Source: Mycobacterium sp. Z3061 (lineage in GTDB: Bacteria; Actinomycetota; Actinomycetes; Mycobacteriales; Mycobacteriaceae). From it: a DNA stretch of 64,000 nucleotides. The stretch is from positions 558,001-622,000 of the forward strand of contig NZ_CP134062.1 of assembly GCF_031583025.1 (NCBI RefSeq). Direction: 5' to 3'. The first letter of the stretch is position 1. Every line of letters begins with the position of its first letter. The position numbers and the translations under genes were made by a program. Shown here piece by piece: positions 1 through 9,101 of the stretch. The notes beneath the pieces were generated by a model that did not search any database, was not told the origin of the DNA, and saw nothing but the letters and a program-made list of their open reading frames with translations.

Positions 1-686
1 TTCCGAACATCGTGGTGCTGCCCTACCGAAACCCGTTCGTGGTGGCCAAATCCGGCGCCACCCTAGATCTGTTGTCCGGCGGCCGGTTCACGCTTGCCGT
101 GGGGGTGGGCTATCTGCGGCGGGAGTTCGCCGCCCTGGGCGTGGACTACGACAAGCGTGCCGAACTGTTCGAGGAAGCCCTGCAGGCGATCCGGGCCATC
201 TGGACGTGCGACGACATCTCCTTCGAGGGGCAGCACTTCACCGCGCGGGGGATCACCGCGCACCCGTTGCCGGTGAGCCGGCCGCATCCGCCCATCTGGA
301 TCGGCGGCAACACCGGTATGGCTCGCCAACGGGTCGCGCAATACGGGGATGGGTGGTGCCCGTTCCCCGCTCCGGCAGGACTGGCGCGCACTGCGGGAAC
401 CGCCGTCATCGATTCGATCGAGTCGCTGGCCACCGCGATCGACGATCTGCGGCGGCGGTGCGACGCGGCGGGCAAGGACTGGTCTGCGGTCGATATCACC
501 TTCAGCAACTTCGAGGGCGGGAACCCGGCCAGCGACGACTTCAATGCCGACGCATACCTGGACGGGCTGGAAAAGCTTGCCGCACTTGGTGTTACATGGG
601 TTTCGGCGCACCTGCCCGGCGACAGCCTGACGCACGCGCTCGAGGTGATGGACCGGTTCCGTGCTCTGGTGATCGAAGTGATCTGA
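1..686 (+). CDS. LLM-class F420-dependent oxidoreductase, 3' part
   Basis: The gene is cut by the left window edge; 227 residues are visible in the frame that begins at base 3. The sequence is typical of the bacterial luciferase-like (LLM) TIM-barrel family. It has a conserved block around PYRNP, then LDLLSGGRFTLAVGVGY, and a later PIWIGGNT motif. In mycobacteria this family uses coenzyme F420 to oxidise or reduce small organic substrates or acyl intermediates in the cytosol. The stop codon is followed directly by the GTG of an acyl-CoA dehydrogenase gene, so the two are very likely co-transcribed and may act on one substrate. Family assignment is firm, cofactor choice is inferred from the genus, and the substrate is unknown. 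Confidence 0.88.
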   Translation, partial: PNIVVLPYRNPFVVAKSGATLDLLSGGRFTLAVGVGYLRREFAALGVDYDKRAELFEEALQAIRAIWTCDDISFEGQHFTARGITAHPLPVSRPHPPIWIGGNTGMARQRVAQYGDGWCPFPAPAGLARTAGTAVIDSIESLATAIDDLRRRCDAAGKDWSAVDITFSNFEGGNPASDDFNADAYLDGLEKLAALGVTWVSAHLPGDSLTHALEVMDRFRALVIEVI

Positions 687-1841
687 GTGGACTTCTCGCT
701 GGTGCCGCTGTCCGACGAGGATCGGGCGTTCCACCACCAGACACGCGCGTTCATCACCGAACACGTGACGGATGACGTGCGTCGGCGGAACCGTGAGTTC
801 GGCGAGAACTTCGATGAGCGAGTCCATTTGGCGTTGGGTGAGGCCGGTTATCTGGCCTCGGATTGGAAACCGGAATCCGAGGGAGGGTTCAGCGCCGTCC
901 GTCGGCGGATTTTCAACCTGGAGATCGCCCGGGCTCACACGCCGTGGTACCACTGGGGCACCACCTCCGTCGTCGCCCAGCTCGTGGAGCAGTTCGCGGC
1001 ACCCGAGCTCGTGCAGATGGTGTTGCCGGGTGTGTTGTCGGGGGAGGTGCGGTTGTGTCTGGGCTACACCGAACCCGAAGGCGGCTCCGACGTCGCGACC
1101 TGCAAGACGCGTGCGGTTCGGGAGGCGGATGGATCTAGCTGGGTTATCAGTGGCTCCAAGATGTTCACGTCAAACGCGCAGAACGCGAAGTACGTCTTCC
1201 TGCTGACCAACACCGACCCGCAGGGGCCGAAACACCGAAACCTGACCATGTTTCTGGTGCCGCTGGATTCACCGGGTATCGAGATCCGGGGCATCCGCAC
1301 CCTGGACGGCGACCGCACCAACATCGTGTTCTACAGCAACGTCCGGGTCGACGACCTGTACCGGATCGGTGAGGTCAACGCCGGCTGGACGGTGATGCGG
1401 GCCGCACTGGACTCCGAGCACGGGTTGACCGAACGGGATGCCGAGGGGTTGCAGGACGTCGCCGCTATGGCCGGCCACGGCCTGGTGATGGCCGAGGCGG
1501 TCGACCGGGTGGCCGCGTTGGCAGATGTTGAAGACTCGTCCGTGCAGTATCGGCTGGGGCGCTGTTTCGCGCGGATGGAGGCGGCGTTGTCCAGCCCCGG
1601 AATGTTCGGCCGCGTCGCGATCGGGCAGACCATGCGCGACATTTCCGGGGACCTGATGGACATGCTGGGGCCGGCTGCGGCCCTGCCGACAGACGCCGAG
1701 GGGTCCGCCGACGACGGCTCGGCGGAGCATCTCTTCCGGTTGGCCCTGCCGATGGGGATCTACGGCGGCAGCCTCGAGGTGTTCCGGAACATGATCGCCC
1801 AGCACGAGTTGCGGTTGGGTCGGCCCAGTTACGGCAGCTGA
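687..1841 (+). CDS. acyl-CoA dehydrogenase
   Basis: This 384-residue protein has the acyl-CoA dehydrogenase layout. A helical N-terminal domain (residues 1-120) is followed by the flavin/substrate segment with YTEPEGGSD (about residues 128-136). A C-terminal helical domain ends with a GGSLEVFRN motif that corresponds to the usual GGTxEIxRN. The enzyme should introduce a trans-2 double bond into an acyl-CoA using FAD and pass electrons to electron-transfer flavoprotein. The GTG start directly abuts the upstream LLM oxidoreductase stop, which indicates translational coupling. Chain length and substrate cannot be read from the sequence; several mycobacterial paralogues act on steroid or branched acyl-CoAs. 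Confidence 0.9.
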   Translation: MDFSLVPLSDEDRAFHHQTRAFITEHVTDDVRRRNREFGENFDERVHLALGEAGYLASDWKPESEGGFSAVRRRIFNLEIARAHTPWYHWGTTSVVAQLVEQFAAPELVQMVLPGVLSGEVRLCLGYTEPEGGSDVATCKTRAVREADGSSWVISGSKMFTSNAQNAKYVFLLTNTDPQGPKHRNLTMFLVPLDSPGIEIRGIRTLDGDRTNIVFYSNVRVDDLYRIGEVNAGWTVMRAALDSEHGLTERDAEGLQDVAAMAGHGLVMAEAVDRVAALADVEDSSVQYRLGRCFARMEAALSSPGMFGRVAIGQTMRDISGDLMDMLGPAAALPTDAEGSADDGSAEHLFRLALPMGIYGGSLEVFRNMIAQHELRLGRPSYGS

Positions 1842-1895
1842 CACCGTGGGGCGTCTCACAACGAAGCGTGGCGATTTACGGGTACCTGCCAGGGA

Positions 1896-2726
1896 ATGAC
1901 CAGAACTGCGCAGCGTCAGCTGGGAGCGTCAGACAGCCCGATTGAGGACGCGCTGGAGGACGCCTTCACCAGAATGGTGAGCGAGGGTGCGCAGCGTCTG
2001 CACCGCACCTGGCGCGAAGTCTTCGTGACCGGGTTCTTCGGTGGTACCGAGGTGGCCATGGGTGTCCTTGCCTACCTGGCGGTTCTGAGTGCCACCCAGC
2101 GCCCACTTGTCGCGGGGCTGGCCTTCTCGATCGGCTTCCTGGCGCTGCTGCTGGGACGCAGTGAACTGTTCACCGAGGGCTTCCTGGTGCCGGTCGTGAC
2201 GGTGGCCGCACGGCGTGCGGGACCGGCGCAGCTGCTCAAACTCTGGGGCGGCACGATGCTGGCCAATCTGATCGGCGGTTGGGTGATCATGTGGCTGATC
2301 ATTGCGGGCTTTCCGCAATTGCGGACACAAGCGATCGAATCGGCCACCCACTTCGCCACGGCGCCGCTGTCGACGCAGACTTTCGCTCTGGCGGTGCTGG
2401 GCGGCATGGTGATTACGCTGATGACCCGGATGCAGCATGGCACGGACTCGGTACCGGGCAAGATCGCGGCCGCGGTCGCGGGGGCTTTCCTGCTCGCAGG
2501 GTTGCAGCTGTTTCACTCGATCCTGGACTCGCTGCTCATCTTCGGCGCACTCATCACCGGACGGGCGCCGTTCGGTTATTGCGACTGGTTGGCCTGGTTT
2601 GGATATACCCTGGCGGGCAATGTGATTGGTGGGCTGGCGCTGGTAACACTGTTGCGGTTGCTGCGCAGTAAAGACCGGTTGCAGGAGGAACGCGCCGAGG
2701 CGATGACGTCATCCGCTGACAGGTAA
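1896..2726 (+). CDS. formate/nitrite transporter (FNT) family channel
   Basis: This 276-residue protein has about six hydrophobic segments after a soluble N-terminal tail of about 40 residues. The FNT signature is visible: FVTGFFGGTEVAMGVLAYL at the first helix, a GRSELFTE motif near residue 90 and a second FNT-like GG motif in the middle. FNT proteins form pentameric channels for formate, nitrite, hydrosulfide or related monovalent anions; this one is nearest the YfdC-like branch, whose substrate is not settled. The start ATG has AGGG just upstream. Its last 18 bases overlap the 3' end of the convergent DUF427 gene. It is monocistronic, 54 bases after the acyl-CoA dehydrogenase gene. Confidence 0.85.
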   Translation: MTRTAQRQLGASDSPIEDALEDAFTRMVSEGAQRLHRTWREVFVTGFFGGTEVAMGVLAYLAVLSATQRPLVAGLAFSIGFLALLLGRSELFTEGFLVPVVTVAARRAGPAQLLKLWGGTMLANLIGGWVIMWLIIAGFPQLRTQAIESATHFATAPLSTQTFALAVLGGMVITLMTRMQHGTDSVPGKIAAAVAGAFLLAGLQLFHSILDSLLIFGALITGRAPFGYCDWLAWFGYTLAGNVIGGLALVTLLRLLRSKDRLQEERAEAMTSSADR

Positions 2727-3389
2727 TTCTGCCACTACGTCGATGCGCGTGGGGTCAAAGCTGAAAAACCCTGCTATGGGCCGACTTTCGGGATAAGGGT
2801 CGGGGTAGGTCCAGGCGACGTCGTCGACGACGGTGTCGCCCAAGACCGCCGACCAGTACGTCGCGTATCCCTTGTAGTTGCAGTAACTTGCGGTCTCGGT
2901 CTGCCGGAGCAGATCGGTGCGTACATGTCTGGGATGGACGTAAAGCCTTGGCTCAAGCGCGGTTTCGAATAGAATCAAGGTTTCTTCGGTATCGACAAGC
3001 TGGGTGTCGTCGATTGATACCCGGAGCCTTCTGTTGGTCGGCCTGCAGTCGACGCGGTGGTAGGGGTTGGGCGGGTAGTGGACGAGCTCGCGTCCTTCCT
3101 CGAACCAGGCGTCCACCGCGTCCCAGGCCACGCGAACGAAACCCGGCGCGTCTGGTTCGGGTTCGGTTGGGAGCCCGGTGATTACGTCCGCTGGGAAGAC
3201 GTAGCTGAGCGGCCTGTTCTGCTGGTGCACCAGCAGCGCCCGCTCGGTGTCGATCACGGTGCGTCCGTTGCGGGTGGCCTGAATCCGACGCGGATGCGGC
3301 TCGATGTAGACGACGCTCTCGGGGATCGGGGGAGTGAATCGTCCGGCGGGATCGCTGCTGAGTGGGCCGCGTCCGGCTACCAGGCTCAT
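2709..3389 (-). CDS. DUF427 domain protein (two copies)
   Basis: The 226-residue protein contains two DUF427 units, one in each half. Each has a pattern of the type VxxxxNGxxxxDTxxxLLxxE followed by a YFPxxDV-like or YxxPxDV-like segment; the second half carries CNYKGYATYW. DUF427 proteins are small beta-rich folds of unknown function, common in actinobacteria. Two adjacent ATG codons occur at 3392 and 3389. I chose the second because a -10 hexamer (TACCCT on the minus strand) lies exactly six bases before it, which fits a leaderless mRNA. The gene is convergent with, and overlaps by 18 bases, the FNT channel gene. Confidence 0.85.
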   Translation of the reverse strand: MSLVAGRGPLSSDPAGRFTPPIPESVVYIEPHPRRIQATRNGRTVIDTERALLVHQQNRPLSYVFPADVITGLPTEPEPDAPGFVRVAWDAVDAWFEEGRELVHYPPNPYHRVDCRPTNRRLRVSIDDTQLVDTEETLILFETALEPRLYVHPRHVRTDLLRQTETASYCNYKGYATYWSAVLGDTVVDDVAWTYPDPYPESRPIAGFFSFDPTRIDVVAELPVSG

Positions 3390-3395
3390 CATTCA

Positions 3396-3401
3396 AGGGT
3401 A
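3396..3401 (-). promoter_or_regulatory. leaderless -10 element of the DUF427 gene
   Basis: TACCCT on the minus strand matches TANNNT and ends six bases before the ATG at 3389. This places the transcription start on or beside the start codon. No leader or Shine-Dalgarno sequence is present. Confidence 0.5.
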
Positions 3402-3471
3402 CGGCGGGTGGCGGGACGCAGTTGTCCACAAGTCGCGACCCTGCCAAAAAGTTTGAGTCAGTTGAACGTGG

Positions 3472-3492
3472 TATATTCGAACATGTGTTCGA
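3472..3492 (+). promoter_or_regulatory. LexA SOS box over a leaderless promoter
   Basis: Bases 3477-3492 read TCGAAC-ATGT-GTTCGA, an exact match to the mycobacterial LexA box TCGAAC-N4-GTTCGA. The -10 hexamer TATATT (3472-3477) ends seven bases before the GTG at 3485. The predicted transcript therefore begins at the start codon, and the operator covers both the -10 edge and the start codon itself. LexA binding would block initiation completely, and DNA damage would release it. Known 13E12-family genes of M. tuberculosis are LexA targets, which supports the assignment. Confidence 0.88.
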
Positions 3493-4765
3493 TATAGTGC
3501 GGTTCTCGCAGGTGGATCCGGGTGCCACCGAAGCCGAACTGGTCGCGCGCATCACCGAGTTGGAGCAGGTGAAATCCGCGGTGGCCGCGGGGCAGGCGCG
3601 GGCGGCGGCCGCCCTGGATGCCGCCCGGCGCGCCGCGGAATCGGCCGCCGGAGTGCCGGCGGCCAAGCGGGGCCGCGGGGTGGCCAGCGAGGTCGCCCTG
3701 GCCCGCCGGGATTCTCCCGCGCGCGGCGGCCGGCATCTGGGGTTCGCCAACGCCCTGGTGCACGAGATGCCCCACACCCTGGCCGCGTTGGAACACGGCG
3801 CGCTCAGCGAATGGCGGGCCACCCTGATCGTGCGGGAATCAGCCTTCCTGGACGTCGAGGACCGCCGCATACTGGACCGCGAACTGTGCGCCGAGATGGA
3901 CAAGCTGGTGGGCCTCGGCGACAAGCGGATCACCGCCGCCGCCCAGAAGATCGCCTACCGCCTGAACGCGCAAGCCGTCGTCGATCGCGCCGCCAAAGCC
4001 GCCGCCGACCGCACCGTCACCATCCGCCCCGCCCCCGACACCATGACCTGGGTCAGCATCCTGCTGCCCGTCGCCCAGGGCGTCGGGGTCTACGCCGCGC
4101 TACGCCGCGCCGCCGACACCACCGTCGACGGACGCTCCCGGGGTCAAGTCATGGCCGACACCGCCTTCGAACGCATCACCGCCAACCCCGCCACCGCACC
4201 GGCCCCGATCGCGCTCAACCTCGTCATGTCCGACCGGGCACTACTCGGCGATGACACCGATCCCGCCCTGCTCGAGGGCTACGGACCCATCCCCGCCGAG
4301 GTGGCCCGCCGATGGCTCACCGCCGCGCTGGCCGACCACACGTCGCTGGCCACCCTGCGCCGCCTCTACGCCAGTCCCACCACCGGCGCCCTGGTCGCCA
4401 TGGAATCACGCGCCCGCACCTTCCCCCGCGGGCTGGCCGAATTCATCAACCTGCGCGACCAAACCTGCCGCACCCCCTACTGCGACGCCCCCATCCGCCA
4501 CCGCGACCACATCACCCCCGCCCAACACGGCGGACCCACCACCGCCACCAACGGCGAAGGCCTGTGCGAACGCTGCAACTACGTCAAGGAATCACCCGGC
4601 TGGCGCGTCACCGCGCACGACGAAAACGGTGTGCACACCACCGAATACATCACCCCCACCGACGCCCGCTACCGATCCGTCGCACCACCGATCTACGCCA
4701 TCACCCATATCAGCGAGATGGAAGACGCCCTGGGCATCACCATCATCGACTTCCATGCCGCCTAG
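3485..4765 (+). CDS. 13E12-repeat family HNH endonuclease (DUF222)
   Basis: This protein of 426 residues belongs to the mycobacterial REP13E12 family. A long helical DUF222 domain (about residues 10-300) carries alternating Ala/Arg-rich helices. A C-terminal HNH module (about 325-385) has CRTPYC, the RDHI histidine pair, GGPT and the LCERCN cysteine pair, and probably coordinates zinc. An ATG at 3362 is open in the same frame. It would put 41 unrelated residues in front and lie upstream of the promoter, so the GTG at 3485 is preferred; the resulting start MFDIVRF is typical of the family. Expression should be DNA-damage induced through the SOS box at the start codon. The nuclease role is inferred from the fold; these elements behave as dispersed repeats in mycobacterial genomes. 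Confidence 0.85.
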   Translation: MFDIVRFSQVDPGATEAELVARITELEQVKSAVAAGQARAAAALDAARRAAESAAGVPAAKRGRGVASEVALARRDSPARGGRHLGFANALVHEMPHTLAALEHGALSEWRATLIVRESAFLDVEDRRILDRELCAEMDKLVGLGDKRITAAAQKIAYRLNAQAVVDRAAKAAADRTVTIRPAPDTMTWVSILLPVAQGVGVYAALRRAADTTVDGRSRGQVMADTAFERITANPATAPAPIALNLVMSDRALLGDDTDPALLEGYGPIPAEVARRWLTAALADHTSLATLRRLYASPTTGALVAMESRARTFPRGLAEFINLRDQTCRTPYCDAPIRHRDHITPAQHGGPTTATNGEGLCERCNYVKESPGWRVTAHDENGVHTTEYITPTDARYRSVAPPIYAITHISEMEDALGITIIDFHAA

Positions 4766-4854
4766 CAATTCGTTCAAAAAAGAGATAATTGACGCTTGCG
4801 TAGGCGTAGGGTGCTCTCCGGGATCAGAGAGTTCCGTCTGACGGGGGGTCGATT

Positions 4855-6594
4855 GTGGCAAACTTCGTTACTCTGCCGCCGGAGATAAATTCTTTGCTGA
4901 TGTTCAGCGGTGCGGGGTCGGCACCGATGCTGGACGCGGCCGCGGCCTGGGAAGGTCTGGCATCGGACTTGGGGACGGCGGCATCGTCCTTTTCGTCGGT
5001 GACAACGGACCTGGCGGGCAGCTGGTGGCAGGGAGCGGCGTCGGCGGCGATGGCGGCCGCGGCCGCGCCGTATGCGGAGTTCCTCAGCACCGCCTGCGCC
5101 CGGGCGGTCGGGGCGGCCGAACAGGCGCGCACAGTGGCCGGTGTATTCGAGGCCGCCCGCGCCGCGACCGTCCATCCGCTGGCGGTGGCGGCGAACCGCA
5201 GCGCTTTCGTGCAGTTGATCCGATCTAATTGGCTAGGGCTCAACGCCCCCGCAATCATGGCCGCGGAGGGCCACTACGAGCAGATGTGGGCCGCGGACGT
5301 CGAAGCGATGACGGGCTACTACGCCGGAGCGTCGGCCGCGGCCGCGCAGCTGCCCAGTGATCTGCAACGACTCCTGCAGAACCTGCCCAGCCTGGGTATC
5401 GGTAACCGGGGCAACGCGAACATCGGGCACGGCAACACCGGCACCGGCAACATCGGCATCGGCAACAGCGGCACCGACAACAGCGAACTGGTGCCTCCGC
5501 AGTCGGGCAACTACAACATCGGCGGCGGGAACAACGGCAACGGCAACGTAGGTGCCGGAAACAACGGCAACAGCAACGTCGGGTTCGGCAATTTCGGCAA
5601 TGGGAACATCGGCTTCGGAAACGGCGGTCCGACCGATTTGTCCAATCCGAACCTCTATACCTTCCAAACGACCGCCGGCAACAACAACGTGGGCATGGGT
5701 AACACCGGTAGCAATAACGTCGGCCTCGGCAACCTAGGCGACGGAAACATCGGCGGCGGGAACACCGGCACCGCAAACATCGGAGCCGGGAACACCGGCA
5801 TCGGCAACTTCGGCTTCGGGAACAGCGGCAACGGGAACATCGGAATCGGGCTTGTCGGCAACGGGCGGGTCGGCGTCGACCTCGCCGGGGTGTTCAACTT
5901 CGGCAACGGCAACATCGGTCTGTTCAACTCGGGTGACCACAACGTCGGCTTCTTCAACTCCGGCAGCGGCAACGTCGGCATCTTCAGCTCAGGCGTCAAT
6001 ACTGTTTTCCCGGGCCACATCAACAGCTTTGGTTTCGGGAACTCGGGCACCGGCAGTCTCGGGTTCGGCAACTCGGGCGCCGGCAACGTCGGCTTCTGGA
6101 ACTCCGGCCTGCTCAACACCGGCTGGGGAAACGCCGGCTCGATCAATACCGGCGGCTGGAATGGGAACAACCTCAACACGGGCCTGTGGAACTCCGGCGA
6201 GACCAACACCGGCTTCGGCAACTCCGGCCACGTCAACACCGGCGTCGGAAATGCGGGCAATGTGAACACCGGCTTCGGCTTCGCCACCGACGCCGGTGAC
6301 GTCGGCATCGGTGCCGTCGACAACTCGGGGTTCGGCAACACGGGTGCCGGAATCTCCGGCTTCGGCAACAACGGCGGCAGCGACGGCCACGGGGTGTCCG
6401 GCTTCTTCAACACGATCGTTGCGGCGCTGCAGTCTTCCGGAGTGAGTTCGGGCTTTTTCAACACTGCCGTCACCGGCGCCGTGGGCCCCTTCCCGAGCGG
6501 CGTGCTGAGTGGCTTCAACTCGGGCCTGTTCAATACGGGGACCGCCAATTCGGGCATCCTGAGCCTCGGTCAGTTGGTGATGAAGCTAGGCTGA
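4855..6594 (+). CDS. PPE family protein, MPTR subfamily
   Basis: The 579-residue protein begins [13 protein letters not shown]. Its PPE domain (residues 1 to about 175) has the Pro8-Pro9-Glu10 motif and a WxG turn at Trp58-Gly60. From about residue 180 the chain is built of NxGxGNxG-type pentapeptide repeats (MPTR), first the NIGxGNxG form and later SGFxNSGxxNTG forms. PPE proteins are exported by type VII secretion (usually ESX-5) and sit on the cell surface. MPTR members are typical of slow-growing mycobacteria and lack a neighbouring PE partner, as here. The GTG start has a G-rich ribosome site just upstream. Its function is unknown; the gene lies alone between the 13E12 nuclease and the CoA-transferase cluster, only five bases before the latter. 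Confidence 0.93.
   Translation: MANFVTLPPEINSLLMFSGAGSAPMLDAAAAWEGLASDLGTAASSFSSVTTDLAGSWWQGAASAAMAAAAAPYAEFLSTACARAVGAAEQARTVAGVFEAARAATVHPLAVAANRSAFVQLIRSNWLGLNAPAIMAAEGHYEQMWAADVEAMTGYYAGASAAAAQLPSDLQRLLQNLPSLGIGNRGNANIGHGNTGTGNIGIGNSGTDNSELVPPQSGNYNIGGGNNGNGNVGAGNNGNSNVGFGNFGNGNIGFGNGGPTDLSNPNLYTFQTTAGNNNVGMGNTGSNNVGLGNLGDGNIGGGNTGTANIGAGNTGIGNFGFGNSGNGNIGIGLVGNGRVGVDLAGVFNFGNGNIGLFNSGDHNVGFFNSGSGNVGIFSSGVNTVFPGHINSFGFGNSGTGSLGFGNSGAGNVGFWNSGLLNTGWGNAGSINTGGWNGNNLNTGLWNSGETNTGFGNSGHVNTGVGNAGNVNTGFGFATDAGDVGIGAVDNSGFGNTGAGISGFGNNGGSDGHGVSGFFNTIVAALQSSGVSSGFFNTAVTGAVGPFPSGVLSGFNSGLFNTGTANSGILSLGQLVMKLG
5395..6560 (+). repeat. MPTR tandem repeat region
   Basis: This is a coding tandem array with a 15-base core (AAC-x-GGC-x-GGC type codons) inside the PPE gene. 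It encodes about 75 NxGxG pentapeptides. The array is degenerate, contains non-repeat islands near 5484-5510 and 5625-5680, and shifts in consensus after about 5900. Confidence 0.85.
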
Positions 6595-6599
6595 CCGCG

Positions 6600-7769
6600 A
6601 TGGCAGGACCGGTGGAGGGCATCAAGGTCGTCGAACTCGGGGTCTGGGTGGCCGGTCCGGCAGCGGCCGCAATCCTGGCCGACTGGGGCGCCGATGTCAT
6701 CAAGATCGAGTCGCCGGCCGGCGATCCCGGGCGGATGTTCGGCCGCATGCTGGGCTGCGACCTCGGTGTGAACCCGCCGTTCGAGATGGACAACCGGTCC
6801 AAGCGCAGCGTCGTGCTGGACCTCACCACTGCGAGCGACCGACAGGTTGCGCTCGAATTACTCTCGGACGCAGACGTTTTCATCACCAACGTGCGGCCCG
6901 GTGCGTTGCGGCGGCTCGGCCTGGACTACGAGACGCTGGCCAACGATCACCCGCGGCTGGTTTACGGGCTGATCACCGGCTACGGCGAATCAGGGCCGGA
7001 CGCCGACCGCGCGGCCTACGACGTCGCGGCTTTCTGGTCCAGAGGTGGCATCGCCCACCTACTCACCAGGCCCGGCGACACACCCCCATTCCAGCGTGGC
7101 GGCATGGGCGATCATTCGGCCGGCATGACCCTGGCCGGCGCCGTCTGCGCTGCGTTACTCGCCCGCGAGCGCACCGGCACAGGGCAATTGGTGTCGACCT
7201 CGCTGTACCGCCAGGGCGCATACACCGTGAGCTTCGACCTGAACACTTACCTGCTCACCGGTCAGCCGATCGCGATCGGCGAACGCGCCACCATGGGTAA
7301 CCCGTGCATGAACAACTACGCCGCCGCCGACGGACGCCGGTTCTGGATCGTCGGACTGGAAGTCAACCGGCACTGGCCGGCGCTTTGTCGAGTGGTGGGC
7401 CGCACCGACTGGCTGACCGACCCGCGCTATGCCGACGCCCGCGGCCGCGCAGCCAACGCCGCCACGCTGATCGCCGAACTCGACGAGATCTTCGCGACCC
7501 GCCCACTCGACGAGTGGGCGGACCTGTTCGCCGCCGAGCCGGATTTCTTCTGGTCGCCGATCAACGCACTCGAGGACATCGTGGCCGACGAGCAATTCCA
7601 TGCCGCCGGCGGAATCGTCGACGTACCCGACGGAGACGCGATCGTGCCGATGGTGGCGACGCCCGCCGATTTTCACGGAACGCCCTGGTTACCGCGCTCT
7701 GCTGCACCGCAACTCGGCCAGCACACCGACGAGGTCCTGGCCGAACTGGACGCCCGCCGCCAGCGCTGA
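6600..7769 (+). CDS. CaiB/BaiF family CoA-transferase
   Basis: The 389-residue protein has the class III CoA-transferase pattern. An N-terminal VVELGVWVAGPAAAAILADWGADVIKIE block is followed by DNRSKRSVVLDL near residue 65 and a GGMGDHSAG segment near residue 165 that contains the catalytic aspartate. Such enzymes move CoA between carboxylic acids, or act as racemases in the Mcr/AMACR branch. The start ATG is five bases after the PPE stop, and a 75-base gap separates it from the next gene. It is the likely activating or CoA-recycling step of the enzyme cluster that follows. The substrate is not evident. Confidence 0.9.
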   Translation: MAGPVEGIKVVELGVWVAGPAAAAILADWGADVIKIESPAGDPGRMFGRMLGCDLGVNPPFEMDNRSKRSVVLDLTTASDRQVALELLSDADVFITNVRPGALRRLGLDYETLANDHPRLVYGLITGYGESGPDADRAAYDVAAFWSRGGIAHLLTRPGDTPPFQRGGMGDHSAGMTLAGAVCAALLARERTGTGQLVSTSLYRQGAYTVSFDLNTYLLTGQPIAIGERATMGNPCMNNYAAADGRRFWIVGLEVNRHWPALCRVVGRTDWLTDPRYADARGRAANAATLIAELDEIFATRPLDEWADLFAAEPDFFWSPINALEDIVADEQFHAAGGIVDVPDGDAIVPMVATPADFHGTPWLPRSAAPQLGQHTDEVLAELDARRQR

Positions 7770-7844
7770 GACCTCCGCGGAGCTTTACAAAATCGAGCGG
7801 AAGTGTCACGCTGTCCGAGGAGCTGTGGCAACAGGAACGGATCG

Positions 7845-8387
7845 ATGGTTACTCCAACGTTCGACTTTCATCCCGGCAGGGGCACGGCACGCAGGGCTCA
7901 CCTCGACGGCCAGGTACTGCGTCACCGCCTCGACATCATTGCCGTCGGCACCGGCGACGTGGTGCACACCGTCGGCGGCTGGCTGTATGACCGGGTGATG
8001 GCCGGCTGGCAGGTCAGCGTGCTGTTACCGCCGGGCTGCGACACCCGTCCGTTGCGCGTATTGGGGGCGCGGGTTTTGGACGAGGCCGGAGATCTGGACG
8101 TCTCTGGACCGATGAGTCAGGGTCTGGCCGTCAGCGCCGAGGCGTTCGCCGCCGACGACCGCGTCCGTGCCTTGGTGCGCAAGGCCGTGGCCAGTCGGTT
8201 GACCGAGGTTGCGCTGTGGGGCGAGGGCTGGCCACTCGGTGCGGACCGCGGCCTCACCCGGACCCAGTACACGCCGAGCGCCGCAGCCCGCGCGTTTAAA
8301 GCCGAAGCCCTGCGCGCAGCTGGAATGCATTACGAGGCAATAGCTTCCACAGAGTCTATGATTACCGACTCGGCCTGGCCGGGCTAG
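7845..8387 (+). CDS. uncharacterised protein of the enzyme cluster
   Basis: This 180-residue protein does not match a family that I recognise. It is soluble, with no signal peptide or membrane segment. A middle region has a GGWLYDRVMAGWQVSVLLP segment that looks like a beta-alpha-beta unit, and the C-terminal half is helical. The start ATG at 7845 is preceded by an AGGA-type ribosome site; an upstream in-frame ATG would add 14 unlikely residues. The gene sits between the CoA-transferase and a NIPSNAP-like gene (nine-base gap). By position it may be an accessory or substrate-binding protein of the pathway, but this is only inference. Confidence 0.75.
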   Translation: MVTPTFDFHPGRGTARRAHLDGQVLRHRLDIIAVGTGDVVHTVGGWLYDRVMAGWQVSVLLPPGCDTRPLRVLGARVLDEAGDLDVSGPMSQGLAVSAEAFAADDRVRALVRKAVASRLTEVALWGEGWPLGADRGLTRTQYTPSAAARAFKAEALRAAGMHYEAIASTESMITDSAWPG

Positions 8388-8396
8388 CCGGACAGC

Positions 8397-9101
8397 ATGA
8401 AGAAGTACCACCGCCACACGTTGCTCTACCTGCACGAAACGATCGACCTGGGTTCGGGGCGCAGCGACGATTTCACCGAGGTGTTCGTCGACATCTATCA
8501 GCCGATGATGGAAGAACTCGGTGCCCGGCTGTACGCGATCTGGGAGACCACGCCCTACAACGGTCACTGGCCACAGGTGACGATCATCTGGGAGATCGAC
8601 GCATTCGCGGACTACGCCAGGATCGGCGCCGCGCAGGCGCGCGGCGGTAGTCACGAGGCGGTGGCCGGGAAGTGGTCGGCCTATCTGACCGACTTGGGCG
8701 CCTCGGGTGAGGGCCGGATCATGTACGCCGGTCCCAGCAACCGGAGCCTGGCCGCTTTGCGTGACGTGAATTTCGATGCGTCGCTGGTGATTCAGGAGAT
8801 CATGCAGACCAAGCCGGGTCGGCAGGACGACTACATCCGCGAGCTGGAGCGACTCTACGTCCCCTGGTCGGAAAGCACCGGCAAGCATTGGCTCGGCTCT
8901 TTCACCACCACGTTCCGTTTCAACGAGGTCATTCACTACTGGGCTCTCGAAGGCGGCTGGGAGTGCTTCGCGAACCATTACCCGTCCTGGAAGGACAGCC
9001 CGCCCGCTGAGATCGTCACCTGGATGAGCGTCGCGCCGGCCCTGCGCGACGGCTGGGAAGACTCCATTTTGCAGGCTCTACCGCCGTCGCCACTGCAGTG
9101 A
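8397..9101 (+). CDS. NIPSNAP-like dimeric alpha/beta-barrel protein
   Basis: The 234-residue protein contains two similar halves (about residues 1-105 and 120-225). Each has a beta strand, a long helix with an acidic or aromatic face, and a WExD/WALE-type strand. This resembles the ferredoxin-like NIPSNAP/dimeric alpha-beta barrel fold. Motifs include YLHETIDL near the start and LVIQEIMQTKPGRQDDYI at the beginning of the second half. Proteins of this fold are often small monooxygenases, isomerases or cofactor-free helper enzymes in catabolic clusters. The TGA overlaps the GTG start of the P450 gene, indicating translational coupling. The family assignment is from the pattern only. Confidence 0.62.
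   Translation: MKKYHRHTLLYLHETIDLGSGRSDDFTEVFVDIYQPMMEELGARLYAIWETTPYNGHWPQVTIIWEIDAFADYARIGAAQARGGSHEAVAGKWSAYLTDLGASGEGRIMYAGPSNRSLAALRDVNFDASLVIQEIMQTKPGRQDDYIRELERLYVPWSESTGKHWLGSFTTTFRFNEVIHYWALEGGWECFANHYPSWKDSPPAEIVTWMSVAPALRDGWEDSILQALPPSPLQ

Noticed and set aside
3362-3484. Longer start for the 13E12 protein at the ATG at 3362
   Set aside because: The extra 41 residues are unlike the family and lie upstream of the SOS promoter, which would start transcription at 3485.
3477-4765. The 13E12 gene as part of an intact mobile element
   Set aside because: No flanking inverted repeats, target duplications, integrase or transposase were found near it.
5395-6560. Short regular repeats as a possible CRISPR array
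   Set aside because: The repeats are in frame, 15 bases long, degenerate, and encode NxGxG pentapeptides of a PPE-MPTR protein; there are no spacers or cas genes.
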